Counted from the first letter of the stretch, positions 36,726-46,881 are shown. The stretch is DNA of 64,000 nucleotides from Kribbella monticola (GCF_003261635.1 NZ_QFXK01000027.1:372001-436000); one strand, 5' to 3'. The notes: generated from the letters alone by a model not told the origin. Translations and numbers: made by a program.

Positions 36726-37484
36726 ATGGTGGACTACGACGACCGGCTGCACCGCGTGTACGCCGCTGGGCGGGCGTTGGAGCCGAGCAGCCTGACGGTC
36801 TGGATGCAGACGTTCGCCGCAGAGGTGCCGGCCAAGCGACCGCTGACCGTGCTGGACCTAGGCAGCGGGATCGGCCGATTCACACCGGCCCTGGCGGACA
36901 CCTTCGGCGGCCCTGTGTACGGCGTGGAGCCGTCGGCCCGGATGCGCGAGATCGCCACCACCACCGCGTCGCACCCGAACGTGACCTACCTCGACGGCTC
37001 AGCCGAGGCGATCCCACTTCCGGATGCATCGTGCGATGCTGCGTTGATGTTCCTGTCGTTCCACCACTTCCCCGACAAGGCACGCGGCCTGCGAGAGCTC
37101 GTGCGAGTCCTCCGGCCCGGCGGCGTGGTGTTGCTCCGGAGCCAGTTCAGCGACCGGATGCCGGAGCTGCACTGGTACCGCTACTTCCCGTCCGCGCGAA
37201 CGGTCGACGCCGAGATGTACCTCCCGTTCGAGGAAGTCCGGACTCTGGCGGCCGAGGCCGGGCTGGTCCCCGCAGCCGAACCGCAGTGGATCCAGGCGGA
37301 GACCCCGGGCACCTTGCGAGCGTCGTACGAACGGGTGAAACACCGCGCCTACTCCACCTTCGAGCATCTCCCCACCGACGAGCTCGAGTCCGGCTTCACC
37401 GCCTTCGAAGAGGCCGCAGCGGCCGATCCCGACCGCGAGTTGCCACCCATCCCGGCGGCGCTCCTGGTCCTCCGTCGACCGTAG
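36726..37484 (+). CDS. Class I SAM-dependent methyltransferase
   Basis: The 252-residue protein has motif [12 protein letters not shown] (residues 43-53), the acidic post-[11 protein letters not shown] and motif III/IV features [19 protein letters not shown] and [11 protein letters not shown]. It belongs to the UbiE/Methyltransf_11 group; the acceptor is unknown. TATCGT (36714-36719) lies 6 nt upstream of ATG 36726 with no Shine-Dalgarno, so leaderless expression is likely, independent of the SARP gene that ends 17 bp before. Confidence 0.88.
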   Translation: MVDYDDRLHRVYAAGRALEPSSLTVWMQTFAAEVPAKRPLTVLDLGSGIGRFTPALADTFGGPVYGVEPSARMREIATTTASHPNVTYLDGSAEAIPLPDASCDAALMFLSFHHFPDKARGLRELVRVLRPGGVVLLRSQFSDRMPELHWYRYFPSARTVDAEMYLPFEEVRTLAAEAGLVPAAEPQWIQAETPGTLRASYERVKHRAYSTFEHLPTDELESGFTAFEEAAAADPDRELPPIPAALLVLRRP

Positions 37485-37585
37485 ACCAGTGGCCTGACTG
37501 GTATTGCTGCGACAGATCGGATCTCAACGACTCAGCGAGCCATCTGGTTACGAAACCCTCATCAGCCCCATCTAGGGTGTGGGCC

Positions 37586-38323
37586 ATGTCAGAGACTTTG
37601 GTGCTGCTCCCTGCCGTCGATGTGGCGGACGGGCAGGCTGTCCGGCTGGTGCAGGGCGAGGCCGGGAGCGAGACCTCGTACGGCGACCCGCTGGCCGCCG
37701 CGATGGCCTGGCAGGACGCCGGTGCCGACTGGATCCATCTGGTCGACCTGGACGCCGCCTTCGGCCGCGGCAGCAACCGGGAACTGCTCGCCGAGGTGAC
37801 CGGCAAGCTCGACGTACAGGTCGAGTTGTCCGGAGGCATCCGCGACGACGAGTCCCTTGAGGCCGCGCTGGCCACCGGCGCCCGGCGGGTCAACATCGGC
37901 ACCGCCGCCCTGGAGAACCCCGAGTGGTGCGACCGGATCGTGCAGCAGTACGGCGACCGGGTCGCGATCGGGCTCGACGTGCGCGGCCGCACCCTGGCTG
38001 CGCGCGGTTGGACCAAGGAGGGCGGCGACCTCTACGAGGTGCTCGAGCGGCTCGAACGGGCCGGCTGCGAGCGGTACGTCGTCACCGACGTGACCAAGGA
38101 CGGCATGCTCCAGGGGCCCAACCTGGACCTGTACCGCGACCTGTGCGAGCGCACCGAGAAGCCGATCGTCGCCTCCGGTGGCGTCTCCAGCCTGGCCGAC
38201 CTGGCCGCGCTCAGCACGCTGGTCCCGCAAGGAGTCGAGGGCGTGATCGTCGGCAAGGCCCTGTACGCCGGCGCGTTCACCCTGACCGAGGCGCTCGAAC
38301 TCACCCGTGGAGGCGACAAGTGA
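37586..38323 (+). CDS. hisA: PriA, bifunctional HisA/TrpF isomerase
   Basis: This 245-residue TIM barrel isomerises ProFAR in histidine biosynthesis, and in actinobacteria usually also phosphoribosylanthranilate in tryptophan biosynthesis. Asp12 (PAVDVADG) and Asp172 (TDVTKDG) are the acid-base pair; Arg20 and the loop RGWTKEGG (Arg140, Trp142) fit PriA. TAGGGT at 37573-37578 sits 7 nt before ATG 37586, so it is probably leaderless. Its stop overlaps the next gene by GTGA, coupling an unrelated lipid operon to a histidine gene. hisF lies ~7.8 kb downstream instead of adjacent. Confidence 0.94.
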   Translation: MSETLVLLPAVDVADGQAVRLVQGEAGSETSYGDPLAAAMAWQDAGADWIHLVDLDAAFGRGSNRELLAEVTGKLDVQVELSGGIRDDESLEAALATGARRVNIGTAALENPEWCDRIVQQYGDRVAIGLDVRGRTLAARGWTKEGGDLYEVLERLERAGCERYVVTDVTKDGMLQGPNLDLYRDLCERTEKPIVASGGVSSLADLAALSTLVPQGVEGVIVGKALYAGAFTLTEALELTRGGDK

Positions 38324-40611
38324 GTCTTGCCGACAAGCTGGCAGGCAAGAAGGTCCTGGTCACCGGCGTCACCGGCTTCGTCGGTGAGGCCCTGCTGCAC
38401 CGGATGATCGGCGAACTGCCGGACACCACCGTGGTCGCGATCATCCGCCCGAAGGGGTCGCTCACCGGCACCGCGCGGATGGCGCAGATGCTGAAGAAGG
38501 ACATCTTCAAGCCGTTCTACGGCGAAGGCACCCCGTACGCCGACGCGGATGCGCTCACCGCCGCCCGCGTCGAGGTGGTCGAGGGCGACCTGTCCGACGT
38601 ACCGGCGTTGCCGCGGGATCTCGACATCGTCGTGCACTGTGCCGGTGACGTCAGCTTCGACCCGCCGATCCACGAGGCGTTCACCACCAACGTGCTCGGC
38701 ACCAAGAGCCTGCTCGAGCGCATCGTCGAGACCGAGCGTCCGGTGCACTACGTGCACATCTCGACCGCCTACACCGCGGGACGCCGCCGGGGCGCGATCC
38801 CGGAGGCGCCGGTCGATCACAACGTCGACTGGCGTACCGAGGCCGAAGCCGGAATGGCCATGAAGGCCCGGATCGAGGAGGCGTCGCGCAGCGCGGCGAT
38901 GCTGACCAAGTTCCGTAAGGAGTCGGAGAAGCTGCACCGCCGGGCCGGTCACCTGACCGCGGCGGCCGACACCGAGCGCCGCCGGACCGAATGGGTCGCG
39001 AAGAAGCTGGTCGAGACCGGGACCGAGCGGGCCCGCAGCCTCGGCTGGACCGACTGCTACACGTTCACCAAGGCACTCGGCGAGCGGGTGGTGGAGGAGT
39101 TCGCCGCCAAGCTGCCGACCTCGATCGTCCGGCCGGCGATCATCGAGTCCGCGGTGCAGAGCCCGCACCCGGGCTGGATCGAGGGCTTCAAGATGGCCGA
39201 GCCGCTGATCCTGGCCTACGGCCGCGGCGAGCTGCCGGAGTTCCCGGCCAGCCCCGATTCCGTCGTCGAGATCATCCCGGTCGACCACGTGGTCGGCGCG
39301 ATCTGCGCGGTGATGGCGACCGAGCCCGAGCTGAACAAGCCGGAGTACTACCACGTCAGCTCCGGCGCCCGGAACCCGCTGACCTTCGAGCAGCTGTACG
39401 CCGGCGTCCGGGCGTACTTCTCCAAGCACCCCTTCGATCTGGGCGAGCGCGGCGCGGTCCGGCTGCCGGTGTGGAAGTTCCCGGGCGGCGACTCGGTCGA
39501 GAGCATGCTGCGGTACGGCGAGAAGGCGCACAAGATCGCCGACCAGATCATCACCCACGTGCCACGCAGCGAGCGCACCCGCAAGTACGCGCGTGAGCTC
39601 GACGTGCAGAAGCGGCGACTCGACTTCCTGCGCCGCTACATGGACCTGTACGCCGAGTACGCGCAGGCAGAGCTGCAGTTCATCGACGACAACGTGCTCG
39701 CGCTGCACAACGCGCTCGAAGGCGACGACCGGGAGAAGTTCTGGTGCGACACCTCGATCGTCGACTGGCAGCACTACCTCCAAGAGGTGCACTGCCCGAG
39801 CGTGACGGATTCGCTGCGCAGGCTGGACGTCGTACGGAAGAAGCGGAACAAGGCGCTGGCCGAGTCCGCCGGTGTGCTGAAGAAGGTCACGCCTTCCGAC
39901 GACGCCGAGATCATCGCCGCGTTCGACATGGACGGCACGCTGCTGTCCTCGAACGTGATCGAGACCTACCTGTGGATGCGGCTGCCCGAGCTGGACAGCC
40001 ACCAGCGGGTCGGTGAGATCGGCGCGATGCTGCGCAAGCTGCCGAAGCTGATCTCCGCCGAACGCAAGGACCGCGGCACCTTCCTGCGCACGATCTACCG
40101 CCGCTACGAGGGCGCCGACCTGGAAGAGCTGAACCGGATCGTCGACGAGGTGCTGGCCGAGCACGTGCTGGAACGCCTCAGCGGCGCGGCCGTCCGGCGG
40201 ATTCGCGAGCACAAGGCGGCCGGGCACCGGACGATCCTGATCACCGGCGCGGTCCGGCCGCTGACCAGGCCGCTCGAGCCGCTGTTCGACGAGATCGTCG
40301 CCGCCGAACTGGCCGTCGACGACCGCGGCCGCTGCACCGGCTTCCTCACCGGCCCGCCACTGGTCGGTGAGTCCCGAGCCGCCTGGATCAAGCACCGCGC
40401 CCGCGGGACGAACATCGACCTGTCGAAGTCCTACGCGTACGCCGACAGCCACTCGGATCTGCCGATGCTGACCACGGTCGGCAACCCGGTCGCGGTCTCG
40501 CCGGACGTCTCGCTGTTCCGGGCCGCCCGGGCCGCGCGCTGGCAGATCGTCGACTGGAAGACGCCCGCCACCTCATCGCGTCTGGAGATTCCCGGGGTGA
40601 ACGCCCGATGA
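38320..40611 (+). CDS. Fatty acyl-CoA reductase fused to a HAD-IB phosphatase
   Basis: The 763-residue fusion has three parts. Residues ~10-370 form an extended SDR of the fatty acyl-CoA reductase (Male-sterility/NAD-binding 4) type, with TGVTGFVG at 15-22, HISTAYTAG and YTFTK (Tyr247, Lys251). Residues ~400-510 resemble the FAR C-terminal domain. From ~530 a SerB-like HAD-IB hydrolase follows, with DMDGT (Asp536, Asp538), ILITGAV and [11 protein letters not shown]. It should reduce an acyl-CoA or acyl-ACP to aldehyde or alcohol and hydrolyse a phosphomonoester. The start GTG 38320 lies in the hisA stop, and the end overlaps the dehydrogenase gene by 4 nt. Confidence 0.88.
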   Translation: MSLADKLAGKKVLVTGVTGFVGEALLHRMIGELPDTTVVAIIRPKGSLTGTARMAQMLKKDIFKPFYGEGTPYADADALTAARVEVVEGDLSDVPALPRDLDIVVHCAGDVSFDPPIHEAFTTNVLGTKSLLERIVETERPVHYVHISTAYTAGRRRGAIPEAPVDHNVDWRTEAEAGMAMKARIEEASRSAAMLTKFRKESEKLHRRAGHLTAAADTERRRTEWVAKKLVETGTERARSLGWTDCYTFTKALGERVVEEFAAKLPTSIVRPAIIESAVQSPHPGWIEGFKMAEPLILAYGRGELPEFPASPDSVVEIIPVDHVVGAICAVMATEPELNKPEYYHVSSGARNPLTFEQLYAGVRAYFSKHPFDLGERGAVRLPVWKFPGGDSVESMLRYGEKAHKIADQIITHVPRSERTRKYARELDVQKRRLDFLRRYMDLYAEYAQAELQFIDDNVLALHNALEGDDREKFWCDTSIVDWQHYLQEVHCPSVTDSLRRLDVVRKKRNKALAESAGVLKKVTPSDDAEIIAAFDMDGTLLSSNVIETYLWMRLPELDSHQRVGEIGAMLRKLPKLISAERKDRGTFLRTIYRRYEGADLEELNRIVDEVLAEHVLERLSGAAVRRIREHKAAGHRTILITGAVRPLTRPLEPLFDEIVAAELAVDDRGRCTGFLTGPPLVGESRAAWIKHRARGTNIDLSKSYAYADSHSDLPMLTTVGNPVAVSPDVSLFRAARAARWQIVDWKTPATSSRLEIPGVNAR

Positions 40612-41807
40612 TGCTCGCACTGGAGATGTACCGGTCGCCTGCCAAGTTCCTGGCGGCGAAGGCGATGGGGAGCCGCATCCCCTCGCTGCTGACCGGCCCG
40701 GCGGCCCCGCTCCGCCTCGTCACGATCAACGAGCCGAAGGCCGACAAGGAGGGCTGGGCGCGGATCCGGCCGATCCTGTCCGGCATCTGCGGCTCCGACC
40801 TCGGCATGGTCACCGGCCACACCAAGCTGTACTTCTCCGCGCTGGTGTCGCTGCCGTTCGTCCCCGGCCACGAGATCGTCGGTGAGTTGCTCGACGACTG
40901 CGAGGACCTGCCGAAGGGCACCCGGGTCGTGATGGATTCGGTGCTCACCTGCGCGGCTCGCGGCGTCGAGCCCTGTGACGGCTGCGCCTCCGGCCACACC
41001 AACCTGTGCGACCGGATCACGGTCGGCCACCTCGCGCCCGGCCTGCAGACCGGCTTCTGCTCCGACACCGGGGGCGGATGGGGCAACGTGATGGTCGCCC
41101 ACCGAAGCCAGCTGTACGCCGTACCGGACGGTCTTTCGGACGAGCGAGCCGTTCTGACCGAGCCGCTCGCGGGCGCTGTGCACACGGCGATGCGGGCCAA
41201 GATCGAGCCGGGACAGTCGGTCCTGGTCAGCGGTGCCGGCGCGGTCGGGCTGTTCGCGACGCTGGCCTTGCGTGAGCTGACCCAGGCAGGCCGGATCACC
41301 GTCGTCGCCAAGCACGCCAGGCAGCGCGAGCTGGCCCGGGCGTTCGGCGCCAGCGACGTGGTCGCGCCCGACGAGGTCTTCCGCGGCGTCCGCCGGGCCA
41401 CCGGCGCGTTCCGGCTCAAGCCGGAGATGAGCGCCAAGGAGTTCCTGCTCGGCGGGGTCGATGTCGCCGTCGACGCCGTCGGCAGCAAGGAATCGATCGA
41501 CACCGTGCTGCGGGTGACCAAGGCCGGTGGCCGGGTCGTGCTCGCGGGCATGCCGTCCACCGGTGCCGACCTGTCGCCGGTGTGGTTCCGCGAGCTGGAG
41601 CTGACCGGCACGTACGCGTCCTCGCGGGGAGAGCCGAACGACCGGCCCGCCTTCGAGACCGCGCTGGAGATCGCCGCGAAGGCCCCGCTGGACGGGATCG
41701 TCGGGGCACGTTATCCGCTGTACCGGTGGCGTGAGGCGCTGGACCACGCGCAGTCCGCCGGCCGGTTGGGAACCGTCAAGGTCGCATTCGATGTGAGGGC
41801 CTCATGA
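40608..41807 (+). CDS. Zinc-dependent alcohol dehydrogenase (MDR family)
   Basis: The 399-residue medium-chain dehydrogenase has the catalytic zinc motifs GICGSD (Cys61) and GHE (His88, Glu89). The structural zinc cysteines are 115, 123, 126 and 134; the first spacing is wider than in most relatives. The nucleotide-binding SGAGAVGLFATLAL follows. It would oxidise or reduce an alcohol or ketone with NAD(P). It overlaps the reductase-phosphatase gene (ATGA), and the LarA-like gene begins 49 bp downstream after a GAGAGAGG ribosome binding site. A role on the same lipid intermediate is inferred from the operon. Confidence 0.87.
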   Translation: MMLALEMYRSPAKFLAAKAMGSRIPSLLTGPAAPLRLVTINEPKADKEGWARIRPILSGICGSDLGMVTGHTKLYFSALVSLPFVPGHEIVGELLDDCEDLPKGTRVVMDSVLTCAARGVEPCDGCASGHTNLCDRITVGHLAPGLQTGFCSDTGGGWGNVMVAHRSQLYAVPDGLSDERAVLTEPLAGAVHTAMRAKIEPGQSVLVSGAGAVGLFATLALRELTQAGRITVVAKHARQRELARAFGASDVVAPDEVFRGVRRATGAFRLKPEMSAKEFLLGGVDVAVDAVGSKESIDTVLRVTKAGGRVVLAGMPSTGADLSPVWFRELELTGTYASSRGEPNDRPAFETALEIAAKAPLDGIVGARYPLYRWREALDHAQSAGRLGTVKVAFDVRAS

Positions 41808-41855
41808 GGGCGCCGCTTGATGGGCCGCTGAACGTACGACGAGAGAGGTTCTGAC

Positions 41856-43436
41856 ATGTCTCGGCCAGGGTTTGTGCTTGAGGTGGACGACCGGACGCCG
41901 CCGCTGCTCGTGCACAACGGTGAAGGCTTCAAACTGGAGCGCTTCCCGCTGGGCACCCGGGTGATCTACCCGCCGGAGTCGCTGCCGGCGGTGCGCGACG
42001 TCGAAGAGGCGATCCAGAACGCGCTGCTGAACCCGCTCGAGTCCGAGCCGCTGCCGGAGCTGCTGTACGCCGGGATGCGGCTGACGATCGCGTTCGACGA
42101 CATCTCGATCCCGCTGCCACCGATGCAGAAGCCGGACATCCGGCAGCGCATCATCGAGGCGGTGCTGACGATGGCCGCCGACGCCGGTGTCGACGACGTC
42201 GAGCTGATCTCGGCGAACGCGCTGCACCGCCGGCTCACCCCGAACGAGCTGCGCGACATCGTCGGCGAGCGGGTGTTCCGGTCGTTCTACCCCGACGGCA
42301 AGCTGTACAACTTCGACGCCGAGGACCGCGACAACCTGAGCCACCTGGGGCAGACCCGGCACGGCGAGGACGTCGAGATCTCCAAGCGGGCGGCCGAGTC
42401 CGACCTGCTCGTCTACGTGAACGTGAACCTGGTGGCGATGGACGGCGGCCACAAGTCGACGTCGATCGGCCTGGCGTCGTACAAGTCGCTGAAGCACCAC
42501 CACAACAGCCACACGATGATCCACTCGCGGTCCTTCATGGACCACAAGGCCTCCAAGATGCACGAGTCGGCCTGGCGGATGGGCGAGGTACTGACCCAGC
42601 ACGTCAAGGTGTTCCAGATCGAGACCTCGCTGAACAACGACATCTTCGGCGGCCCGCTGCAGTTCCTGCAGAAGCGCGAGTGGGAGTGGTCGATCAAGGA
42701 CCAGGCCTCGTTCCTGGCCACCAAGCGCGCGCTGGACATCGCGCCGGCGAAGTTGCGGCACAAGATCTTCACCGAGACCAAGTCGCACTACGGCCTGACG
42801 GGTATCAACGCCGGCAAGATCGAGCCGGTGCACGACAAGACCCTGGAGATGGTGCACCGCCAGCACCTGGTCGAGGTGCAGGGGCAGTCCGACGTCGCGA
42901 TCATGGGCGTGCCGTTCGTCGGCCCGTACAACGTGAACTCGGTGATGAACCCGATCCTGGCCGCCTGTATGGGACTCGGCTACTACTTCAACTCCTACCG
43001 GGGCAACCCGGTCGTCCGCAAGGACGGCGCGGTGATCCTGTACCACCCGGTGGACTACGAGTTCAGCCAGTTGCACCACCCGTCGTACGTGGACTTCTTC
43101 GAGGAGGTGCTGTCGGAGTCGACCGACCCGGCCACCATCGAGGCGAAGTTCGAGAAGCAGTACGCCGAGGACCCGTGGTACATCCACCTGTACCGCACCT
43201 CGAACGCGTACCACGGCGTGCACCCGTTCTACATGTGGTACTGGATCAGCCACGCGCTGGACCACTGCGGCGACATCGTCTGGGTCGGCGCGAACCGCAA
43301 GACGGTCGAGCGGATGGGCTTCCGGTCCGCCTCGACGCTGCAGGACGCGCTGGAGATGGTGAGCCACTCGGTCGGCCGGTCGCCGTCGATCACCTACCTG
43401 CACAACCCGCCGCACCTGCTCGCGGACGTTCGCTGA
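41856..43436 (+). CDS. LarA/DUF2088-family protein, lactate-racemase-like
   Basis: The 526-residue protein has the LarA N-terminal domain: ISANALHRRLTPNELRDIVG with His124 matching the LarA catalytic His, YNFDAEDRDNLSHLGQTRHG, and DGGHKSTSIGLASYKSL with Lys200. LarA enzymes use a nickel-pincer nucleotide to racemise or epimerise hydroxy acids. The usual D-x-T-R-P motif reads FDDISIPLPP here, so the arginine that binds the substrate carboxylate appears absent. No larB, larC or larE cofactor gene is in the window. The product is longer than the ~420-residue norm and has an aromatic C-terminal half (HPFYMWYWISHALDHCGD). Its reaction is unknown. Confidence 0.75.
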   Translation: MSRPGFVLEVDDRTPPLLVHNGEGFKLERFPLGTRVIYPPESLPAVRDVEEAIQNALLNPLESEPLPELLYAGMRLTIAFDDISIPLPPMQKPDIRQRIIEAVLTMAADAGVDDVELISANALHRRLTPNELRDIVGERVFRSFYPDGKLYNFDAEDRDNLSHLGQTRHGEDVEISKRAAESDLLVYVNVNLVAMDGGHKSTSIGLASYKSLKHHHNSHTMIHSRSFMDHKASKMHESAWRMGEVLTQHVKVFQIETSLNNDIFGGPLQFLQKREWEWSIKDQASFLATKRALDIAPAKLRHKIFTETKSHYGLTGINAGKIEPVHDKTLEMVHRQHLVEVQGQSDVAIMGVPFVGPYNVNSVMNPILAACMGLGYYFNSYRGNPVVRKDGAVILYHPVDYEFSQLHHPSYVDFFEEVLSESTDPATIEAKFEKQYAEDPWYIHLYRTSNAYHGVHPFYMWYWISHALDHCGDIVWVGANRKTVERMGFRSASTLQDALEMVSHSVGRSPSITYLHNPPHLLADVR

Positions 43437-44368
43437 TGGGCGCGAACCTGGTGAAGTTCGGCCGCGACACCGCCCGGGACGTCCGGGTGGTGGCGCGCGG
43501 CTGGCGCTGGGGCCGGCGGCCGCAGGTCCCGCGCTCGGCCGAGCCGTACGTGATCCCCAAGGAGACCTCGGTCTTCCCGACCCGCTGGGCCCGTACGCCG
43601 GCCGCGATCGCGGTCCGTGAGGTGCTCCTGAAGGGTGGCCTCAACGCGGTCATGCGGTTCGAGGTCAACCCGGAGGTGAGCGGGCTCGACTCGCTGACCA
43701 AGCTGCACGGCCCGGCCGTCATCGTGGCGAACCACTCGTCGCACCTGGACACCCCGCTGGTGCTCTGCACGCTGCCGGACGCGATGCGCCGCAAGACCGC
43801 GGTCGCCGCTGCTGCCGACTACTTCTTCGACACGTGGTGGCGGGCGACCGCCTCGGCGATCATGTTCAACACGTTCCCGATCGAGCGTCGTGGCGGCAAG
43901 CTCAGCCAGACCCCGGGCGACCTGCTCGAGGACGGCTGGAACGTCGTCGTCTTCCCCGAGGGCACCCGCTCGCCCGACGGGTGGATGGAACGCTTCCGGA
44001 TGGGCGCGGCCTACATCGCCGTCGAGCACGGCGTACCGGTGATCCCGGTCGGCATCAAGGGCTCCTTCGCCGCGATGCCACGCGGCCGCGGCTGGCCCGT
44101 GCCCGGCCGGCCGACGGTCGCAGTACGGTACGGCGACCCGCTGTACCCGGCTGAGGGGGAGAGTCCCCGCGACTTCGCGCCACGGATCTCCGCCGCCGTC
44201 TCGGCCCTGCTCGACGAAGAGGCCACGACCTGGTGGGAGGCCCGTCGCCGGGTCGCCTCGGGCACCTCGCCGTCACAGTCCGGCCCGGACGCCGCCCGCT
44301 GGCGCCGCGTCTGGGAGTCCACCACCCCGGTCAAACCTGCGTCGTCCAAACCTCGCGCCTGGAAGTAA
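43436..44368 (+). CDS. 1-acylglycerol-3-phosphate acyltransferase-like (PlsC) protein
   Basis: The 310-residue protein contains the PlsC acyltransferase motifs: NHSSHLD (His100, Asp105), a block with FPIERRGG, FPEGTRSPDG at 173-182 and VPVIPVGIKGS. It transfers an acyl chain to a lysophospholipid or another polyol acceptor at the membrane. ATG 43436 shares one base with the LarA-like stop (TGATG), so it closes the operon, which ends at a strong terminator. The last ~50 residues are Ser/Pro/Arg-rich and probably unstructured. Confidence 0.9.
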   Translation: MGANLVKFGRDTARDVRVVARGWRWGRRPQVPRSAEPYVIPKETSVFPTRWARTPAAIAVREVLLKGGLNAVMRFEVNPEVSGLDSLTKLHGPAVIVANHSSHLDTPLVLCTLPDAMRRKTAVAAAADYFFDTWWRATASAIMFNTFPIERRGGKLSQTPGDLLEDGWNVVVFPEGTRSPDGWMERFRMGAAYIAVEHGVPVIPVGIKGSFAAMPRGRGWPVPGRPTVAVRYGDPLYPAEGESPRDFAPRISAAVSALLDEEATTWWEARRRVASGTSPSQSGPDAARWRRVWESTTPVKPASSKPRAWK

Positions 44369-44373
44369 CCGCC

Positions 44374-44401
44374 GGAGCCCCCTTCATCTGAAGGGGGCTC
44401 C
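44374..44401. terminator. Terminator between the lipid operon and the M1 peptidase gene
   Basis: GGAGCCCCCTTCA pairs perfectly with TGAAGGGGGCTCC around a 2-nt centre (13-bp stem). It separates convergent genes and may serve both; T-runs are minimal on either side. Confidence 0.82.
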
Positions 44402-44407
44402 TTGCGG

Positions 44408-45952
44408 TCAGTCGCCGCGGCGGTCCGACTGGAGGTCGGTGGCGGCCAGGGTCTTGGTGGTGGGAGGAACGACGGTCCAGTCCGGGTGGTTGGGCATGGG
44501 CGGCGTCTTCTCGCCGTACAGCCAGTCCTGCAAGAACGGCCTGACCGACGGATCACCGGACACAGTGGTCGCCAGGTCGATGTAGCCCTCGGTGGAGATG
44601 TTGCCGTTGCGGTGGTCGGCAAGCACGGCATGCTCGATCCGGGCGAACGTCTCGGCCCCTACCTTCTCTCTCAGCGCGTACAGCACGAGGACACCGCCGG
44701 TGTAGCGCTGGTTGTCGAAGAGGTTCTTGGCGTTCGGCTTCGCGACCGGACCGGAGGACGCCCGCCAGAGGTCACCTTGGCTGTAGGTGTATTTCATCTT
44801 GTCGACCATCGTCTTGTAGCCGCGGTTGTCCGGCCAGCCGCGCTCGTACCGGTAGTTCAGTGCGTAGTAGTCGGCGTGGCCCTCGTTGATCCACAGATCG
44901 CTCCAGGACGCGGGAGTGACGCTGTTGCCGAACCAGTTGTGCACCAGCTCGTGCATCATGTGCGAGCCGATCTTGTCCTCGGTCTGAGCGAGGTAGTTCG
45001 GCTTGTAGAGCGTCAACGTCTGCGTCTCGAGCCCGGTGAAGTCGAACGCGTCCGGCGCGTCGCTGTTGGCCGGGAGGATGCCGTACGCCTCGAGCGGGAA
45101 CGTCCCGAGGTATTGCTTCACCCACTGGAGCTGCGCGCTGGTCAGCTTGAGCGCAGGGTCCACCTTCGCCAGCCGGGCCGTCGGTACCACGTCCCGCAGA
45201 CGGGCGCCGTCGACAGTGCCGCGGTCCACGATCGTGTAGTCGCCGACGGAGGCCTGCACCAACTCGGTCGCCATCGGATTCACGGTCGCGTACGTCGACG
45301 TCGTACTGCCGTCCGCGTTCCCCTGGTCACCGATGTGGTTGCCTGAGGCAACTCCGATCGTCCCCTTCGGCGCGGTCACCCGGATCACGTACTGCGCCTT
45401 GTCGGACGGGTGGTCGTTGCTCGGGAAGATCGTGTGCGCACCGCCCGGCTGCGGAGCGGTCGCGAACCCGTCCGGCGTCGCCACCCAACCACCCGCCGGA
45501 GGCTTGATCTTCAACGGATCCGCCTGGTAGGTGATGTCGACGACGAACCCGCGCCCCGACGGGATCGCCCACTCGGGTGTGATGACGAGCTCTTCGCCGT
45601 CCTGGACCGCGCTCTCGGTGCTGCCGTCGACCCGGACCTCACCGATCTGCAGCCCGGCGGAGTCGAGGTCGAACCGGGAGAGGTTCTTGGTCGCGACCGC
45701 GAAGATCCTCACATGCCCGTCGACCAGCTTGGTGGTCGCGTCGTACTTCAGGTCCAGCTCGTAGCGGTCCACCTGGTAACCCCCGTTGCCGAGGCCGGGA
45801 TAGACCTCGTCACCGAGCCCGGGCGCACCAGGCGTCCCGTTGATCCCACCGGTGGACTCGGCCGCATCGGCGGCCTGTCCGATGAACAGAGAAGTGGTCA
45901 GCACCGCAAGGGCAACAGACCCCACGGCCATCCGGCCGAGTCGTCTCGACAT
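44408..45952 (-). CDS. Secreted M1-family aminopeptidase
   Basis: The 514-residue protein has a signal peptide (RMAVGSVALAVLTTSLFIG, cleavage near ADAAE) and a gluzincin domain with HELVHNW (His334, Glu335, His338) and the third zinc ligand Glu357 in NEGHADY, the HExxH-x18-E spacing of M1. It lacks the long C-terminal domain of cytosolic PepN and ends soon after the helical WLYGEKTPPMP region. It would trim peptides outside the cell. A GGAG lies ~10 nt before ATG 45952. It is convergent with the lipid operon. Confidence 0.92.
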   Translation of the reverse strand: MSRRLGRMAVGSVALAVLTTSLFIGQAADAAESTGGINGTPGAPGLGDEVYPGLGNGGYQVDRYELDLKYDATTKLVDGHVRIFAVATKNLSRFDLDSAGLQIGEVRVDGSTESAVQDGEELVITPEWAIPSGRGFVVDITYQADPLKIKPPAGGWVATPDGFATAPQPGGAHTIFPSNDHPSDKAQYVIRVTAPKGTIGVASGNHIGDQGNADGSTTSTYATVNPMATELVQASVGDYTIVDRGTVDGARLRDVVPTARLAKVDPALKLTSAQLQWVKQYLGTFPLEAYGILPANSDAPDAFDFTGLETQTLTLYKPNYLAQTEDKIGSHMMHELVHNWFGNSVTPASWSDLWINEGHADYYALNYRYERGWPDNRGYKTMVDKMKYTYSQGDLWRASSGPVAKPNAKNLFDNQRYTGGVLVLYALREKVGAETFARIEHAVLADHRNGNISTEGYIDLATTVSGDPSVRPFLQDWLYGEKTPPMPNHPDWTVVPPTTKTLAATDLQSDRRGD

Positions 45953-46119
45953 AACGCATTACTCCTGGAAGGCAGAAGACAGGATCCCCTCATGCTGACC
46001 GTGCGAGGGCTCACTCCCGACGGCAAACCACCCATTTCCACAATCCTGCAAACGTCCGTACTACGGATGCCGGGACCGGTCTGCGCCGGATGGGTGTGGT
46101 TGCTCGGTACCCTTTGGGC

Positions 46120-46881
46120 GTGAGTCTTGCTGTGCGAGTCATTCCCTGTCTGGACGTCGACGCCGGACGGGTGGTCAAGGGCGTCAACTTCGCCGATCTG
46201 CGCGATGCCGGTGACCCGGTCGAGCTGGCCAAGCTGTACGACGCCGAGGGGGCCGACGAGCTGACCTTCCTCGACATCACCGCCTCGTCCGGCTCCCGCG
46301 AGACGACGTACGAGGTGGTCGGACGGACCGCCGAACAGGTGTTCATCCCGCTCACGGTCGGCGGCGGGGTCCGGGAAGCCGCGGACGTCGACCGGCTGTT
46401 GCGGGCCGGCGCGGACAAGGTCGGCATCAACACCGGCGCGATCGCGCGGCCGGCCGTGATCTCCGAGATCGCGCACCGGTTCGGCAACCAGGTGCTCGTG
46501 CTGTCCCTCGACGTACGGCGTGCCGCTGATCAGCCGAGTGGCTTCGAGGTGACCACCCACGGCGGCCGTAAGTCGGCCGGCCTGGACGCGATCGAGTGGG
46601 CCCGCAAGGCCTGGGAACTCGGCGCGGGGGAGATCCTGCTCAACTCGATGGATGCCGACGGCACCAAACAGGGCTTCGACCTCGAACTGATCCGCGCCGT
46701 CCGCGCCGTCGTCGACATCCCCCTGATCGCCAGCGGGGGAGCGGGCCGGCCCGAACACTTCCCACCCGCGGTCGAAGCCGGCGCGGACGCCGTACTGGCC
46801 GCCAGCGTCTTCCACTTCGGCGACCTCCGGATCGCCGACGTCAAGAAGGCGTTGCGCGACGCCGGCATCGTGGTCCGGTGA
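46120..46881 (+). CDS. hisF: Imidazole glycerol phosphate synthase cyclase subunit
   Basis: HisF is the TIM-barrel half of the HisFH synthase that makes IGP and AICAR in histidine biosynthesis. The 253-residue protein has [16 protein letters not shown] with catalytic Asp12, LSLDVRR with the second catalytic Asp and the phosphate loops VGGGVR and ASGGAG. GTG 46120 has TACCCT (46108-46113) 6 nt upstream, indicating leaderless expression. Its stop overlaps a MarR gene (GTGA). hisH is not in the window, and hisA lies 8 kb upstream on the same strand. Confidence 0.95.
   Translation: MSLAVRVIPCLDVDAGRVVKGVNFADLRDAGDPVELAKLYDAEGADELTFLDITASSGSRETTYEVVGRTAEQVFIPLTVGGGVREAADVDRLLRAGADKVGINTGAIARPAVISEIAHRFGNQVLVLSLDVRRAADQPSGFEVTTHGGRKSAGLDAIEWARKAWELGAGEILLNSMDADGTKQGFDLELIRAVRAVVDIPLIASGGAGRPEHFPPAVEAGADAVLAASVFHFGDLRIADVKKALRDAGIVVR

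Noticed and set aside
41856..43436. A confident lactate racemase call
   Set aside because: The family is right, but the substrate-arginine motif is changed and the cofactor genes are not in view.
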